NCBI GenBank assembly: GCA_025201765.1
Contig: MU623417.1
Location: 112,029 to 176,028, forward strand
DNA from: Daldinia sp. FL1419
Taxonomy: Eukaryota; Ascomycota; Sordariomycetes; Xylariales; Hypoxylaceae
Reading direction: 5' to 3'
DNA length: 64,000 nt
Both the position numbers and the translations under genes were made by a program. Positions 1-11,125 of the stretch are shown piece by piece. The notes under the pieces are model-generated. The model did not search any database, was not told the origin of the DNA, and saw nothing but the letters and a program-made list of their open reading frames with translations. The stretch's first letter is position 1; every line of letters starts with the position of its first letter.

Positions 1-139
1 GGGCACTGGTAACTATATCGAATATAAATCTCATTTTTATAATATTCATTCTATCGTAGTAGTCATAAGCATAAGGCAATCCCTTCATATCCCAATGCGA
101 ACCAAGCTATCCCGACCAACATGCGTAAATGATTTAGTA

Positions 140-1510
140 TCATGTCGTAGAAGCCATAACCTGTTCCATCCAGGGATATACCGAGGCGTTCGCCATGGGA
201 TACCCCATATGTAGCGCACCGGTAAAGAATCGCGCCTCTTTCGGCGATCCGTATTCAAACAATAGCGTCGAATCCTCAATCGGCATGAGTCCGTCATGCG
301 TTCCCTATCACAACCCATTAGCACTCGTTCATGCCGAACATTCAGACCGGAAGCAGAGAAAAAAAAACAAGAAAAAAAAAACAAGAGATAATCTCACGTT
401 AACAAGAAGCAATCTCGTACTCGGCATCTGCAAAATGCCCGTCTCCAACAGCGAAAACTTCCCCTGCGAACCCTCGAGATATGCTCCAACATCATCGCCA
501 TAGCCATACTTCATAGCCAGAGCTGGCGTAAGCTTGAACGGGTATTCGTGCCCATCGGCCTTAGCAAGCCATTCGCGGGCGAAGAAATGGTGCGTCCCGG
601 CACCGTGCGCGACGACTCCTAATAGTTTATCGCGGTGCGTGTGTGCCGCCCGCACCGCGTAGTACCCCCCGCTACTTAGGCCCCAGCATAGCACACGGGC
701 CGTGTCGAATCGCCCATCGGAGGCCAGCCAGGAAAACAAGCTATCTAATAATCGGTCCGGCGAGGTCGGGTCTGCTGGATCTGCGGGACAATCGGCTGTG
801 CCTGGAATCTCGAGCACGATGGCAGCCCACCCACGAGAGAGAAATTCGTCACATCGCGCGGTATTGTCGGGGCGGTAGCCATCGAGACCCGTGAAGAGGA
901 TGACTGAAGGGTGTTTTGAGTTACCGTTGGATAGAGACGGCGGTACCCGGACATAAGTTGGAATGGCATCGCGGTCGCGCCCCTTGGCGAACGTATGCGG
1001 CATTAGGACCTCGGATAAAGGGGATGGCGACCATAAGGATCCGGCTTTGCGGTAGACTGCCTTCTGTAGTTCCCAGGCCCCCCACTTGACAGGGTCATTG
1101 GGTTGTGAGAAGCCTGTGATATACGGAAATCGAGCGATGCGCAAGATGCATGCAGCACGCAGGTATAGCAGTGACGCCTCTTTGTTTTCCTCCTTACTCT
1201 CCCTAGAAGCAGCCTTGTCGCCACGTTCCTCGAGGGCTCGCGCCGTAGGGAGAAATGCTTGTGTGTATTCAGCCGAAGTCCCATCATTAATGTCTCGAGC
1301 AATCAGATCCAGAAAGATAGGCTCAAAATCCTCAAAGTTGCCGTCATGAAAAGGATATACTGATCTCCGGCAGGGCTCACGCCACTTAGTCTCCCACAGC
1401 GCCCGTATGCCGTTATGATGCGGCATCCGACGCTCAAAAGCCTCCGCACCCATGAGCCATTGCTGCGGCGCGGGGCGGGGCTTGACGATAGTATTCGGTG
1501 CCGCTGCCAT
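140..1510 (-). CDS. Ayg1-like alpha/beta hydrolase (polyketide-shortening hydrolase family)
   Basis: Two exons (1510-398 and 304-140), intron 305-397 starting GTGAGA and ending GATAG; spliced product about 425 aa. The core reads as an alpha/beta hydrolase: a FTGLDGYRPDN segment near residue 206, then EIPGTADCPADP, and the nucleophile elbow GLSSGG with Ser279. Exon 2 supplies NGTHDGLMP (Asp375) and GALHMGYP (His403), completing the Ser-Asp-His triad; without the splice both residues would be lost. In Aspergillus the family member Ayg1 shortens a heptaketide naphthopyrone to tetrahydroxynaphthalene for DHN melanin. No PKS, scytalone dehydratase or THN reductase lies nearby, so a pigment role here is inference; the family also has FrsA-like esterases of unknown substrate. 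The 3' end sits 140 bp from the window edge. Confidence 0.87.
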
Positions 1511-1534
1511 GGCGCAGGGGGAGGGCGTACAAGG

Positions 1535-2047
1535 TTAATAGTTTGAGCTGAAGCTAGTTGACCGCGAGGACGGCGTCTCGTCGATAAGCGTGAAGCTGCT
1601 GTCTTGAGAATCCTCCTCGAAGTCTACCGGAATATACTCGGCTTGTTTTCGCGAGCCGAGTCGTGAAAGGTAGATGCGTCCGTTGCGCTTCCGGACTACG
1701 ACACGACGGCTAGTGTACCAATCTTTTTTCTCTCGGATCCTAAGGCGATTTATTAGCTGATTGGGTTTTAAAAGTGTAACTTTGATATGAGCCGGGCAGA
1801 TAGAGCTCGAAGGATACTGAAACATTCCATGGGATTTCCTTTCTAGGATTTTCTTAATTGTCTTACCAGCGCTTAGTGGTCACTTGACAATGGGTGCGCA
1901 ACTGCGCCTCCCTCAAATAGAACGACTTGGGGATTTAGAGAAGTTAGTTAGAACGTACTCTCGTTGAAGCAGAGCAATGTTGGTTCTGATTAGGGCATTG
2001 CGAAGGTCATGATCGATAACCGTGTTTCCGTTGCTTGGATTAGACAT
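1535..2047 (-). CDS. small two-exon hypothetical protein
   Basis: Proposed exons 2047-1959 and 1871-1535 (intron 1872-1958, GTACGT..TAAG) give about 141 aa. Exon 1 starts MSNPSNGN and ends LLQR. Exon 2 continues with a basic stretch (KTIKKILERK) and later RRVVVRKRNGRIYLSRLGSRK, then an acidic, Ser-rich tail. The product is basic in the middle, with no signal peptide or membrane helix seen, and I do not recognise a family. The stop lies only 24 bp before the start of the Ayg1-like gene on the same strand, very tight for fungal genes, so the two transcripts may overlap. The intron is chosen from splice consensus and frame only; a single-exon protein starting at 1825 is the alternative. Confidence 0.42.
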
Positions 2048-3094
2048 GGCTTATTTAATAAGACGGAGGATGGAGAGGGGCCGATGGGGATATCCGATCG
2101 AGTCCGGTCTGGTATATGTGGTACTAGCTACGTAGAAGGACCAAATTGAGAATCCTGAGAGTTATATGTGGAGAGGAATTGAGGGAAATAGAAGTATTGC
2201 AAGGGGAACTAGAGGGAAATATATGTCGCTGGGGTTTGTCAGAGTTGAGTCTTTTGGGAAGGGGGTTGGGAGAAGTAGAGCGAGAGAAGTCAGACGGCAT
2301 GATTATATATCTATTCGTTTCACAAGCAGGCTGGTATGTGCCGATAGAATAGTATCTGAACGAATCTGGTAGTTGGATATTCACGTGCCGCTGTTGCGGA
2401 GTAGGAGGAATATACCCGTATAGGAACCCGTGTAGGAACCCGTATAGGAGGTATGTATCTGGATTTGGCTGTTCCCTATGCTCTGTTGTATCTGAGTAAG
2501 CCCCGGTCAACTCGTGTGAACGCATCGCAGTAAGATGCCAAGAATGATTTGGATTGGATATGGGGTCAATTCAAGTCTCGGCGATGCTCAGCGATGCTCA
2601 GCGGTGCTTGACGAGTGACTGTCATGACATCCGACCAGCTCCCTACCGAACCACCCACCATCCCGAATGAGAAGGCCGTATTTTGGGGGCTTAGTGCATC
2701 TGTGGTCTTATCGAGTTCCGTCGACTAAGCTGCGTTACTCTATGACGAAATCAAAGTCTCCTGTTGGTTACTTTCTCTCTCATATATTCCGTTTTACATG
2801 TCTTTAAATTTAGACTCTATACTCTATTATGCAAACACCTTCCCGAAAAACAGGACCTTGTTTGTCTGTCAGTATCCGAACTCTATAACCTTGCTCTAGT
2901 ATATTATATTCCCGTTCCTTTGTTTTTCGTTGTGATTCATGGCGTCTTCCGAGAGGACCATCTCATTAACCTAGATTTTCGGCTCTACCAGACGTCCCCG
3001 AGTCAGCCGAGGTATCAAGAGCAAGAGTAAGAACAAGTGCAAGCAAGTGTAAATGCGAATGCATGTATTGTGTTCACCGTCGTCTGTCCCCTTC
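2048..3094. other. intergenic region with short tandem repeats
   Basis: No convincing gene. Holds a 12 bp tandem repeat (about three units of cccgtataggaa, 2415-2449) and a 10 bp repeat (gcgatgctca, 2581-2609). Open frames here lack motifs and sensible composition. Confidence 0.5.
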
Positions 3095-3750
3095 TCACTG
3101 GGCCTTACTTTTGTCGCTGTTATAGTAATGGGCCATTTCTAGACCAGCCCTTCGGAATCCACATTTTACGTAGAATCCTTCATTTGCTTCGCTACAATCG
3201 AGAATGGTCTTATAGCATCCGACCTTTTCGGCGATGAAGTCGAGCGCCTGGATTAACCGTAGGCCAAGTTTCTTGCCTTGTTGGTCCTTGGCGACGGCGA
3301 TATCCTCGATATGGCCGACAAGGCCAAGGCTGTGAATGCTATTAAAGGGGAGTTTTATCATATTAGCAATCGTTCCTCATTACCTAAGGGAAACTAGCTA
3401 GCCCTTGACTTGTCCCGCTGGCCAAATCGTGCAGTCCCGATTGGCGGTGCGGTAAAGGGAACTTCTTACAATTTCCTTTCTACAAGTAGAGCTCCAGTTC
3501 CTACGATCTTTCCTCTCGAGGTATCCTCAATGACGAGGACATAGTACGTGTCTTGCGATGACATCCACTGGTATCTTTCGGCAAACTGCTCTTTGCTAAT
3601 ATCACCTACGGTTGTCAGAACACGTAGACAGTCAAGGAAACCCGCATCGTAGTCGGACAGTCGCAGGGAACGGGCTATATACCCGTCTGGGAGAGCAGCG
3701 GAAACGGTAGGAGAGATGAGGTCGGATGAGAAAAGCCCTTGTTCAGCCAT
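3095..3750 (-). CDS. GNA1: glucosamine 6-phosphate N-acetyltransferase (GNAT family)
   Basis: Exons 3750-3470 and 3338-3095 (intron 3339-3469, GTAAGA..TAATAG) give 174 aa, close to the usual fungal Gna1 length of about 150-190. The splice restores the segment reading ERKFIHSLGLVGHIEDIAV across the junction. The acetyl-CoA binding loop QQGKKLG follows, then LDCSEANEGFYVKCGFR, typical of this family. The enzyme makes N-acetylglucosamine-6-phosphate in the UDP-GlcNAc pathway and feeds chitin, N-glycan and GPI-anchor synthesis in the cytoplasm. It is essential in yeast and present as a single gene in most fungi. The N-terminal 30 residues are variable, as expected. No sign of damage. Confidence 0.93.
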
Positions 3751-5786
3751 TGTGGATTATAAATAGCGGTAATGTGTTTCGCGCGTCGTTTCGAGCTATT
3801 AGAATATACGAGTAACGAGCGAAAGGGAAACGAATACGCGCAGTTTGGAGATAAAGACAATTGATATATAAAAGGAAAAGTAACGTGAGGTAAGAAAAGG
3901 AGATAGATGATGGCCTCTCTTTTCTTTGGTGTCCGGTTGGTAATAAAATAATAAGAGCGCCGACAATGAAGAATACGAAGAAATCGGAATCTGGGCTGGG
4001 CATGGAAATTCCCTCTAGAGACCCCTGATGATGTACATACAACGCTCTAAATCTAGGGGGGACACTTCCATATCGATACATTTTTAAGGGTGCTTAGCCT
4101 CAATTGATTGGTCCCTAGCCCCCTGGCAATGCCCCTAAATGTTAGCCGGCTGGTACTGCTTCTGCATAGCCTGCATAGGAGCTGAACAGCCGGTACTCAC
4201 GAAAAGCTTGAGAGCACCAAGAATAGAAGCCTCGGGTGCTAGCCTCAAAAGGTACCAAGGTACACCAGGAGGATGGACCTAATGAGATGCGGATACGTGT
4301 ACGGAAAGTATACAAACACTTAAGGGCATTTAAGCATACCTACACGTACCTACCTAACCTGGACACTTACTGCTGACATCATTTCATTTGAGTTCAAAGC
4401 TTACAAACTCAATCTAGCATTAAGGCTGGGAATGAATTAACTGATTCCAATAGAAGCCTTCTATTAATTGATTAATACAATGTTGGTAACTAGGTACCTT
4501 GATTTCTTACATGCAGGTATGGATGGGCATGTGTGCCTCCCGTTATTAAGATGTTCCATGTAACTCAAAAAGGCCCTCGATCAATCTGTCAATCTTTTCA
4601 TATTCAACATACTTTCTCCCTTCTTTTCTCTCCCCACCCTTTATAATTCTTTTCATCTAACAAATTTGAATTCTTCTCATCCTTTCACTCGTTGCGCTTT
4701 ATCCAATATGCACACTAGTTCTAGTATGTGGGATGCGTACTACTTACGACTACTTACGACTAATTGACTCGCGACTTCGTGCTTGCATGCAACTTGTTCT
4801 AGGCTGTCTGGACTATTCGTCTTTGGATATGACTTGGTTAATGCAACCTTCGAGACGACGTGGACCACCCCTTGGTCTTCCTGGTTCCTGCATCATTGCT
4901 TTACTACCTACTACCTAATCGCATTATTGTCTTCTGAAGTGCCTATAGGTAACATTGTGGAAGATCTCGGGGTCCAACCGGGTTAGTCGGGTAGAAAGAA
5001 TAGCGACAAAGGCGTCTAAAACGGAGACACGTTTCCATGTATTCGGCATCGAGTGTCTCAATAGGATACCTATCTACCTACCAAGGTACCTACGCAAATA
5101 ATATCATAAGTGTACCTACGCACCTAAATTGCATACCTTGATACTCAAGGTATGGGCTTAGCTAAGTACACACGCTACCCTTTCAGCCTAGCTTGCTTAG
5201 TTCGAAACTACTATTACCGGGGTAGGTACAACTGTATCAAGTGTGGCCAACGGCATCTACAGGCTTTAACGGTATGACAGCTACATCAGGACGTAAGTAC
5301 CTTTCCTACTTTGGATATGTACATTAAGCAGGTAATCCCCGCGTTCAGGTACGAAATAGAGCCAATTGAAGCTACCTCGAAACGGGTTGCCCGAGTTGTA
5401 CTATCACATGTAAGCTTTTTCTAAGGGTACCTCATAGTTGAACATTTAATACCAATTAACGTCAACACTTTTTCATAGCTCCTTATTCGCTTCAGATTTT
5501 ATTAGGACATGACATATCTACAACTTCTACCTCAATTCATTCTTTTTGTATAATTTACCTTAAGCTCTCGGGTCTAAAAAGCAATGCCATGAAATGCGTT
5601 ACGAACCTACGATAGATGTACATATATACTGTCTTCGTTATTCTGTCGTCAAATTTTACTACTCGTGTTAATGCCTTCACCAACCTAAATACTAAAATAT
5701 TAACCTGAAGACAACCTCGAAATTCCAACGCAAAACTGCAATATAGCAACCCATCTACTTTAGAATATTCACCCTTCTACGCCAAT
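3751..5786. other. gene-free stretch upstream of the lipase gene
   Basis: About 2 kb without a supportable gene. Contains pyrimidine-rich tracts (4600-4690), many TACCTA/TAGGTA copies (4320-4370, 5070-5120) and probably the promoters of GNA1 and the lipase gene. The small open frames at 4733-4986 have no recognisable features. Confidence 0.45.
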
Positions 5787-8700
5787 ATGTTACCGAACAC
5801 GGAAGCGGACCATAATGAAGACGATAACCAACCAGCCGATGATTCTATATTCTCTTCAGCATCGGAATTATTGCCATCTTCTCTGGGAAGAACTCTCTTA
5901 CCTAGTCCAATAGCGGGTGCTGTTAGCTTTGCTGCTCGATCAACTTCTTTTGCTCTCCGCGTTGGTACTTTTATTGGCGGTTATGGCTTAGGTGCAGCCA
6001 AATTTACGACTCTCTCCAGTTTGGAGCTTGGTCGCGGTATTCTGGAGGGGATATTGAGCAGAGCCGGGAGGGATGTCATGACAAGAGCCCAGTCTGAAAT
6101 GGGTAGAACAGATGCTGAGTCCATCCTCGAGAGCAGCCTGGAAAGTTTACACCAGACAATGTCCCAAATCGTTTTTTGGACGGCAACCGGTTTTCATGTC
6201 ACTGGTACCACTGTATCAACTGCTTCGCAAATATCTCAGTTATTCCTATCTGTTCTCGATCAATTCTTCGGCTCCACTGATTCTTCTAGAGCTATCGCGA
6301 GTATAATCACTCTGATACGTCGGGAGTTTCAAAATCCTGCTACAGGTGTACAAGGGGAAAAGGTGGGAGTAGTTGACCTTATACTTGGTTTATGTGGCCT
6401 TGCATACCTACAGAATTGGTGTAAAAAGATGATACAAGATGAGTCACATCGCCTAGGCCAGGAAGAGATTATTTGGGATATCGTCCTTCTCGACGATGGC
6501 GAACGCGTTGATATCGACAGCGAGGACTTGGGTATCAATAGACATAGCGGAGCAACCGACGTGGACAACTGCGGTGACATGATTGACTCGGTCGAACATC
6601 AAGGTCCTAGATGGAGTAGTGATGATGAGGATGAGTTGCCGGAAACCCAGCTCAAACGACAAATCTTGAGATCATTGCCTAAAGATGCACAAGTATCTAT
6701 CACTACTTCAACAACCACAACCAAGACCATTACCGTTGATATCAAAGGCACCCCACTAATTCCCGTTTTATCTTTGCCTGGAGTAGATGTAGTGAAAAAC
6801 GAAGTTAGTTCTTCTGAAGACCATCTCCCAGGTAACCGAGAAACCGGGCCTAGTTATAGAGTTGTATATAAGATAAGTCGGAACAAAGTGAGAAATGTGG
6901 CTGTCGATAGCGATGTCGAGGACGATAGCCAGTCCAGGGTCGAAGCAGTTGATGATAAAGAATTTCAGTCGTCTAACGGCCTAGGAAACGACCAGCTTGA
7001 CGAGCCTCCCCCTGTTCCACCAAAGGCTGAACGTCCAACCTTTGTTTCGTCAGCTAAAGAAAGGGGTAACGTTAGAAGCGATCATTCGGGTCACCAATCC
7101 AAGTCCACCTCCAATGGCTCTGTTGGGCCAAACTTTGATCCCTTTAAGGGTCGCACGTCTCCGAGCGTTACTTCTAAGCATAGCTCTGAACATGCTGCAA
7201 ATCAGAAGCGCACCAGAAAGCCATTAAACGACACTCGACCAAATTCTCGGAGCAGTCTCTCTGTTCCGGTTTCGCCGAATAGTAGGAAATATTCGACTAA
7301 GAAAGTTGAGTCGCCGCCAGCCTTGAAAGTAAATGAAAAGAAAAATGGTATTCGGGATGTCTTTAGAAAGGGATCCGTCTTATTGAATCGAGACTCGAGC
7401 TCGGAGAACCTTCAGCCCAACACCAAATCAAAAACACTAATGAAGCCACCATGGGGGAGCAACAAACCCTCGCAAAGTAAGGTTTCAATATCACACAGAA
7501 GAAGAGACATTTCAGAAAGAAGTTCCAATTTGATACCGCATCGCGAGCCTCCTCGATCACCGCACAGAGGAAGTCCAACCCATTTTTCCTCGAGAGACCT
7601 GGGCAATGGTGAGGGTTCCTCTATCTTACATGGATCACCGTTACGGTCAACCCATGTATCGTTGCAAGGCAAGAGACGTAGCTCTGTTGTTTCTCTAACC
7701 GATACTTTTTCGGTGCACTCGTTTGAAAGCCGGGCATCGTCGCCCGCATTCCAGAGGAATGAACCCAGGGTTCAAAGTGGTATATCGTACTCCGAAGTAG
7801 TAAATGATAAGAGTGTTCAACATGCTCGCTCGTCATCAAGGAATCATAAGAGGACTGCATCGGAGCATCGCGGTTTTCATAGTCCTAGTATATACACTCT
7901 CCAGACGAGGGATTCGCAAATGTCATTGGCCTTATCCTCATTTCAGCAGAGAAGCGCATATAGCGATTCTGAGGCTGTGAATATTCTGCGACATACGGGG
8001 ACGGTTGAAGGAATGTTTCCCGACTTTCATATTCTTAGAAACATAACCCGTTATAGTCGTTACGCCTCGGCTGCATATGGATCGAACTTTTTGAAATTCA
8101 TGGGCATAACAAAGGAATTGCCCATTTTGAAAGCGTTAGATGAAACACATCGAGACGTGCGCTCATTCGCCTACCATGCGGAATTACCTCCAGACAGTAT
8201 CCTCCTGTCTTCATTCGTTGATCCGCAAGGTGGCTCCGATTCCACTGGGTCCACAGACACCGGAGTGCCTCTCGTGCACACGATTGCCCTCGATGAGCAA
8301 TCTAAGGCTGTTGTTTTATCCTGTCGCGGTACGTTAGGTTTCGAAGATGTCTTAGCCGACATGATGTGCGAATACGACGATTTGTTCTGGCGCGGGAAGC
8401 CCTATAAGGTCCATAAGGGCATCCATGCGTCCGCACGGAGACTTCTATATGGGGGTGATGGAAGAGTACTCGCGACGTTGAAAGAAGCTCTCGAAGAGTT
8501 TTCGGACTATGGCCTAGTTCTTTGTGGCCATTCACTTGGGGGTGCTGTAACTGCGTTGCTTGGAGCTATGCTTGCCGAACCTGCTTCTACTGGGACTTCG
8601 TTTGTCACCTCTGCCGAACCCCATCAAAGACTTCTCGCGAGCGGCCAAGCCCATCAGACAAACACCCACATATGTCTACCGCCCGGTAGGCCTATCCACG

Positions 8701-9266
8701 TATATGCATATGGTCCTCCTTCTACTATGTCACCGTCATTGCAGAAAGCAACAAGAGGGCTAATTACTAGTACGATACATGGGAATGACCTTGTTCCATA
8801 CTTATCGCTTGGTGTATTGCATGATTTCCAAGCTTTAGCACTGGCATTTAAGACTGACAATAGCGAAGCAAAAGCGGAAGTACGGCGGCGAATTTGGGAA
8901 GGGTTACAATCAGGCTTAGCTGATAAATGGTACAATAACGGCACGACGAGATCGCACGAAGAGGAAGATAAGTGGGCATATGCTGCACTCAAGACCCTCC
9001 GTGCAAGTATGATGAGCCCTAAATTGCTGCCTCCTGGTGAGGTCTTTTCTATTGAGAGCACACCAACTCTTAGGAGAGATGCCTTCCTCCAAGCTGGTAC
9101 GGGTCAAGTCGGGCGGCCGGCTACCCGAATCGTGTTTAAGTATATCAGAGATGTTGAGGCTCGATTCAGAGAAGTTAGATTCGGCTCTAGCATGTTGTTG
9201 GATCATAGCCCAGGGAGGTACGAAGATGCCCTTCGTCGGCTCACGCTGGGTGTTTTGGATACATGA
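5787..9266 (+). CDS. class 3 lipase, diacylglycerol-lipase-like
   Basis: Single uninterrupted frame of 1159 codons. The N-terminal 220 residues include hydrophobic, Gly/Ala-rich segments that may be membrane associated. Residues about 250-760 are low-complexity, Ser/Pro/Arg-rich and probably disordered, with a PPPVPPK SH3-ligand-like motif. The catalytic lipase_3 domain is C-terminal: VLSCRGTLGFEDVLADM (oxyanion region), the nucleophile elbow GHSLGG with Ser916, then VYAYGPP and GNDLVPYLS with the likely catalytic Asp1001 and a following His in VLHDF. This layout matches fungal and animal sn-1 diacylglycerol lipases rather than secreted triglyceride lipases; there is no signal peptide. Likely acts on membrane diacylglycerol. 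The exact substrate is inference. Confidence 0.88.
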   Translation: MLPNTEADHNEDDNQPADDSIFSSASELLPSSLGRTLLPSPIAGAVSFAARSTSFALRVGTFIGGYGLGAAKFTTLSSLELGRGILEGILSRAGRDVMTRAQSEMGRTDAESILESSLESLHQTMSQIVFWTATGFHVTGTTVSTASQISQLFLSVLDQFFGSTDSSRAIASIITLIRREFQNPATGVQGEKVGVVDLILGLCGLAYLQNWCKKMIQDESHRLGQEEIIWDIVLLDDGERVDIDSEDLGINRHSGATDVDNCGDMIDSVEHQGPRWSSDDEDELPETQLKRQILRSLPKDAQVSITTSTTTTKTITVDIKGTPLIPVLSLPGVDVVKNEVSSSEDHLPGNRETGPSYRVVYKISRNKVRNVAVDSDVEDDSQSRVEAVDDKEFQSSNGLGNDQLDEPPPVPPKAERPTFVSSAKERGNVRSDHSGHQSKSTSNGSVGPNFDPFKGRTSPSVTSKHSSEHAANQKRTRKPLNDTRPNSRSSLSVPVSPNSRKYSTKKVESPPALKVNEKKNGIRDVFRKGSVLLNRDSSSENLQPNTKSKTLMKPPWGSNKPSQSKVSISHRRRDISERSSNLIPHREPPRSPHRGSPTHFSSRDLGNGEGSSILHGSPLRSTHVSLQGKRRSSVVSLTDTFSVHSFESRASSPAFQRNEPRVQSGISYSEVVNDKSVQHARSSSRNHKRTASEHRGFHSPSIYTLQTRDSQMSLALSSFQQRSAYSDSEAVNILRHTGTVEGMFPDFHILRNITRYSRYASAAYGSNFLKFMGITKELPILKALDETHRDVRSFAYHAELPPDSILLSSFVDPQGGSDSTGSTDTGVPLVHTIALDEQSKAVVLSCRGTLGFEDVLADMMCEYDDLFWRGKPYKVHKGIHASARRLLYGGDGRVLATLKEALEEFSDYGLVLCGHSLGGAVTALLGAMLAEPASTGTSFVTSAEPHQRLLASGQAHQTNTHICLPPGRPIHVYAYGPPSTMSPSLQKATRGLITSTIHGNDLVPYLSLGVLHDFQALALAFKTDNSEAKAEVRRRIWEGLQSGLADKWYNNGTTRSHEEEDKWAYAALKTLRASMMSPKLLPPGEVFSIESTPTLRRDAFLQAGTGQVGRPATRIVFKYIRDVEARFREVRFGSSMLLDHSPGRYEDALRRLTLGVLDT

Positions 9267-10090
9267 AATGCAATGGTTGGAATGAGAACATAACAATACC
9301 TCATACACCGGTTAAAGACAATATTAGATCAAGACCCGAACTACATACCAATAAAATATCACCCGACAAGACGAGTATGTTTTGTTTCGATAGGTACGCA
9401 CTGGGCAACGCCGATATGGAAAATCAAGATATATTGTGAACTGTAACCACTTGTTTCTCGGTCTAAAGTCTCCAAGTTATTTATCGAGAGTAGGACCTAA
9501 TTCGGGACGCTAACCTATCTATAGTAACCCGGGCTAGAATCTCGGCGTTCTATCACACCTACATGGCATGGCGTATGGCCACGAAAGGAAATGTCGCATA
9601 CGGTAAGTGGGATGGAGCTAAAGTAGGCGGACGGGCGGTTAAATAGGGATAAATTGGAAGAAGGCGGACGTCCATTCCTCCGGGATGAGAGCAGAGCGAT
9701 CGTCACCACGGTCCTTATACGCGCTCTGGTAAGTGTATGAATCGCATGATACGATGAACCAGAATGAAACCAAGCCGTACAGAATATGATAAGTATAAGT
9801 TCGTCTATATTTCGCATATGCCTCCATGAAGTCTTGAATTGTAATACCAGTAACCGTTTGAAGACAATCACCTCAACACCAAGAATCCTCCCCACTTCAC
9901 AATCCTCCTCGGGATATAAGAACCCCGCAGAGCATCGTGAATAGAGCGAGGTCGAGTATTAAAAGCTAACCGACCGCAACCCACTGTGATACACTCGGGT
10001 CGAGTTGAGAAAAAATAAAGAAGTCTAGGGTCAAGAGATATCCAGGTACCCCCTAACCTGAATACCTACCTACCTACCTACACAAGCAAG
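9267..10090. other. intergenic region and GH43 promoter
   Basis: No gene seen. A (CTAC)n tract lies at 10064-10083, immediately 5' of the GH43 start codon, so it is in the leader or core promoter. Open frames on the minus strand at 9515-9895 overlap each other in two frames and show no motif. Confidence 0.45.
10064..10083. repeat. (TACC)n microsatellite
   Basis: Five near-perfect TACC units end 7 bp before the ATG of the GH43 gene. The same tetranucleotide recurs across the window. Confidence 0.8.
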
Positions 10091-11125
10091 ATGTCGCCGC
10101 CTCTAATAACACATCTTTACACCGCGGATCCTTCTGCTCATGTTTTTGACGGAAAACTGTATATTTACCCATCACACGACCGTGAAACTGATATCCAATT
10201 CAATGACAATGGCGACCAATATGACATGGCCGACTACCACGTTTTCTCGCTTGACTCTCTCGACGCCTACGCATCATCCCCTTCCTCCGCCTCCGCAGAA
10301 CCGCCTAAAGTGAAAGATCACGGCGTCGTGTTGCGTACGGAGGACGTCCCGTGGGTTAGTAAACAGCTATGGGCGCCCGACGCTGCCCGCCGTAAGGGTA
10401 AATATTACCTATACTTCCCGGCGCGCGATAAGAATTCCGTGTTCCGCATTGGCGTTGCTACCGGCGATACCCCCATCGGCCCTTTTACTGCGGAACCAGA
10501 ACCTATCCCGGGCAGTTTCAGTATTGACCCGGCATCTTTCGTGGACGATGATGCTGACGAGTCTGCGTATCTATATTTCGGCGGACTATGGGGCGGACAA
10601 TTGCAATGCTATCAGAAGGGAAACGGCCCCGAGCATTTCGACGCAGAATGGCTCGGACCAAAAGAACCTTCGGGCCCAGGGGCCAAAGCGCTATTCCCTA
10701 AAGTAGCAAAATTGGCAGATGATATGCGATCATTCGAGGGACCTGTAAGGGATGTCGTTATTCTTGCGCCAGAAACTGGCGAGCCGCTCGACGCGGACGA
10801 TCATGACCGGCGATTCTTCGAAGCTGCGTGGATGCACAAACGCGGGAACGTGTACTATTTCAGTTATTCGACGGGAGACACGCACTACCTGGCGTACGCG
10901 ACGGGTACAAGCCCGTTCGGACCATTCACATACGCGGGACGTCTGCTCGAGCCGGTATTAGGCTGGACCACGCACCATTCAGTCGTCGAGTTCCAGGGCC
11001 GTTGGTGGCTATTCCATCACGACTGCGAGCTCAGTAAAGGAGTAAACCACTTAAGGTCTGTGAAGGTCAAGGAAATCTTTTACGATAAGGATGGGAAGAT
11101 AGTAGGGGAGCAGCCTGCCGAGTGA
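10091..11125 (+). CDS. intracellular GH43 family glycoside hydrolase
   Basis: Single exon, 344 aa. The five-bladed beta-propeller GH43 signature residues are all present: catalytic base Asp13 in YTADPSAHVFDGKLYIYPSHD-type opening, the pKa-modulating Asp146 in FSIDPASF, and the acid Glu216 in SFEGPVRD. No signal peptide, so the enzyme probably acts inside the cell on imported oligosaccharides. GH43 members are beta-xylosidases, alpha-L-arabinofuranosidases or galactosidases; the sequence alone does not decide which. The gene is followed 726 bp downstream, in the same direction, by a sugar transporter, which fits uptake and then cleavage of hemicellulose fragments. That link is inference from position. 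Confidence 0.9.
   Translation: MSPPLITHLYTADPSAHVFDGKLYIYPSHDRETDIQFNDNGDQYDMADYHVFSLDSLDAYASSPSSASAEPPKVKDHGVVLRTEDVPWVSKQLWAPDAARRKGKYYLYFPARDKNSVFRIGVATGDTPIGPFTAEPEPIPGSFSIDPASFVDDDADESAYLYFGGLWGGQLQCYQKGNGPEHFDAEWLGPKEPSGPGAKALFPKVAKLADDMRSFEGPVRDVVILAPETGEPLDADDHDRRFFEAAWMHKRGNVYYFSYSTGDTHYLAYATGTSPFGPFTYAGRLLEPVLGWTTHHSVVEFQGRWWLFHHDCELSKGVNHLRSVKVKEIFYDKDGKIVGEQPAE

Noticed and set aside
2124..3030. Several open frames of 66-133 codons between 2.1 and 3.0 kb
   Set aside because: They overlap each other in different frames, use tandem-repeat sequence and show no recognisable feature.
9515..9895. 126-codon minus-strand frame
   Set aside because: Two overlapping frames with Arg/Ser-rich random composition; no motif.
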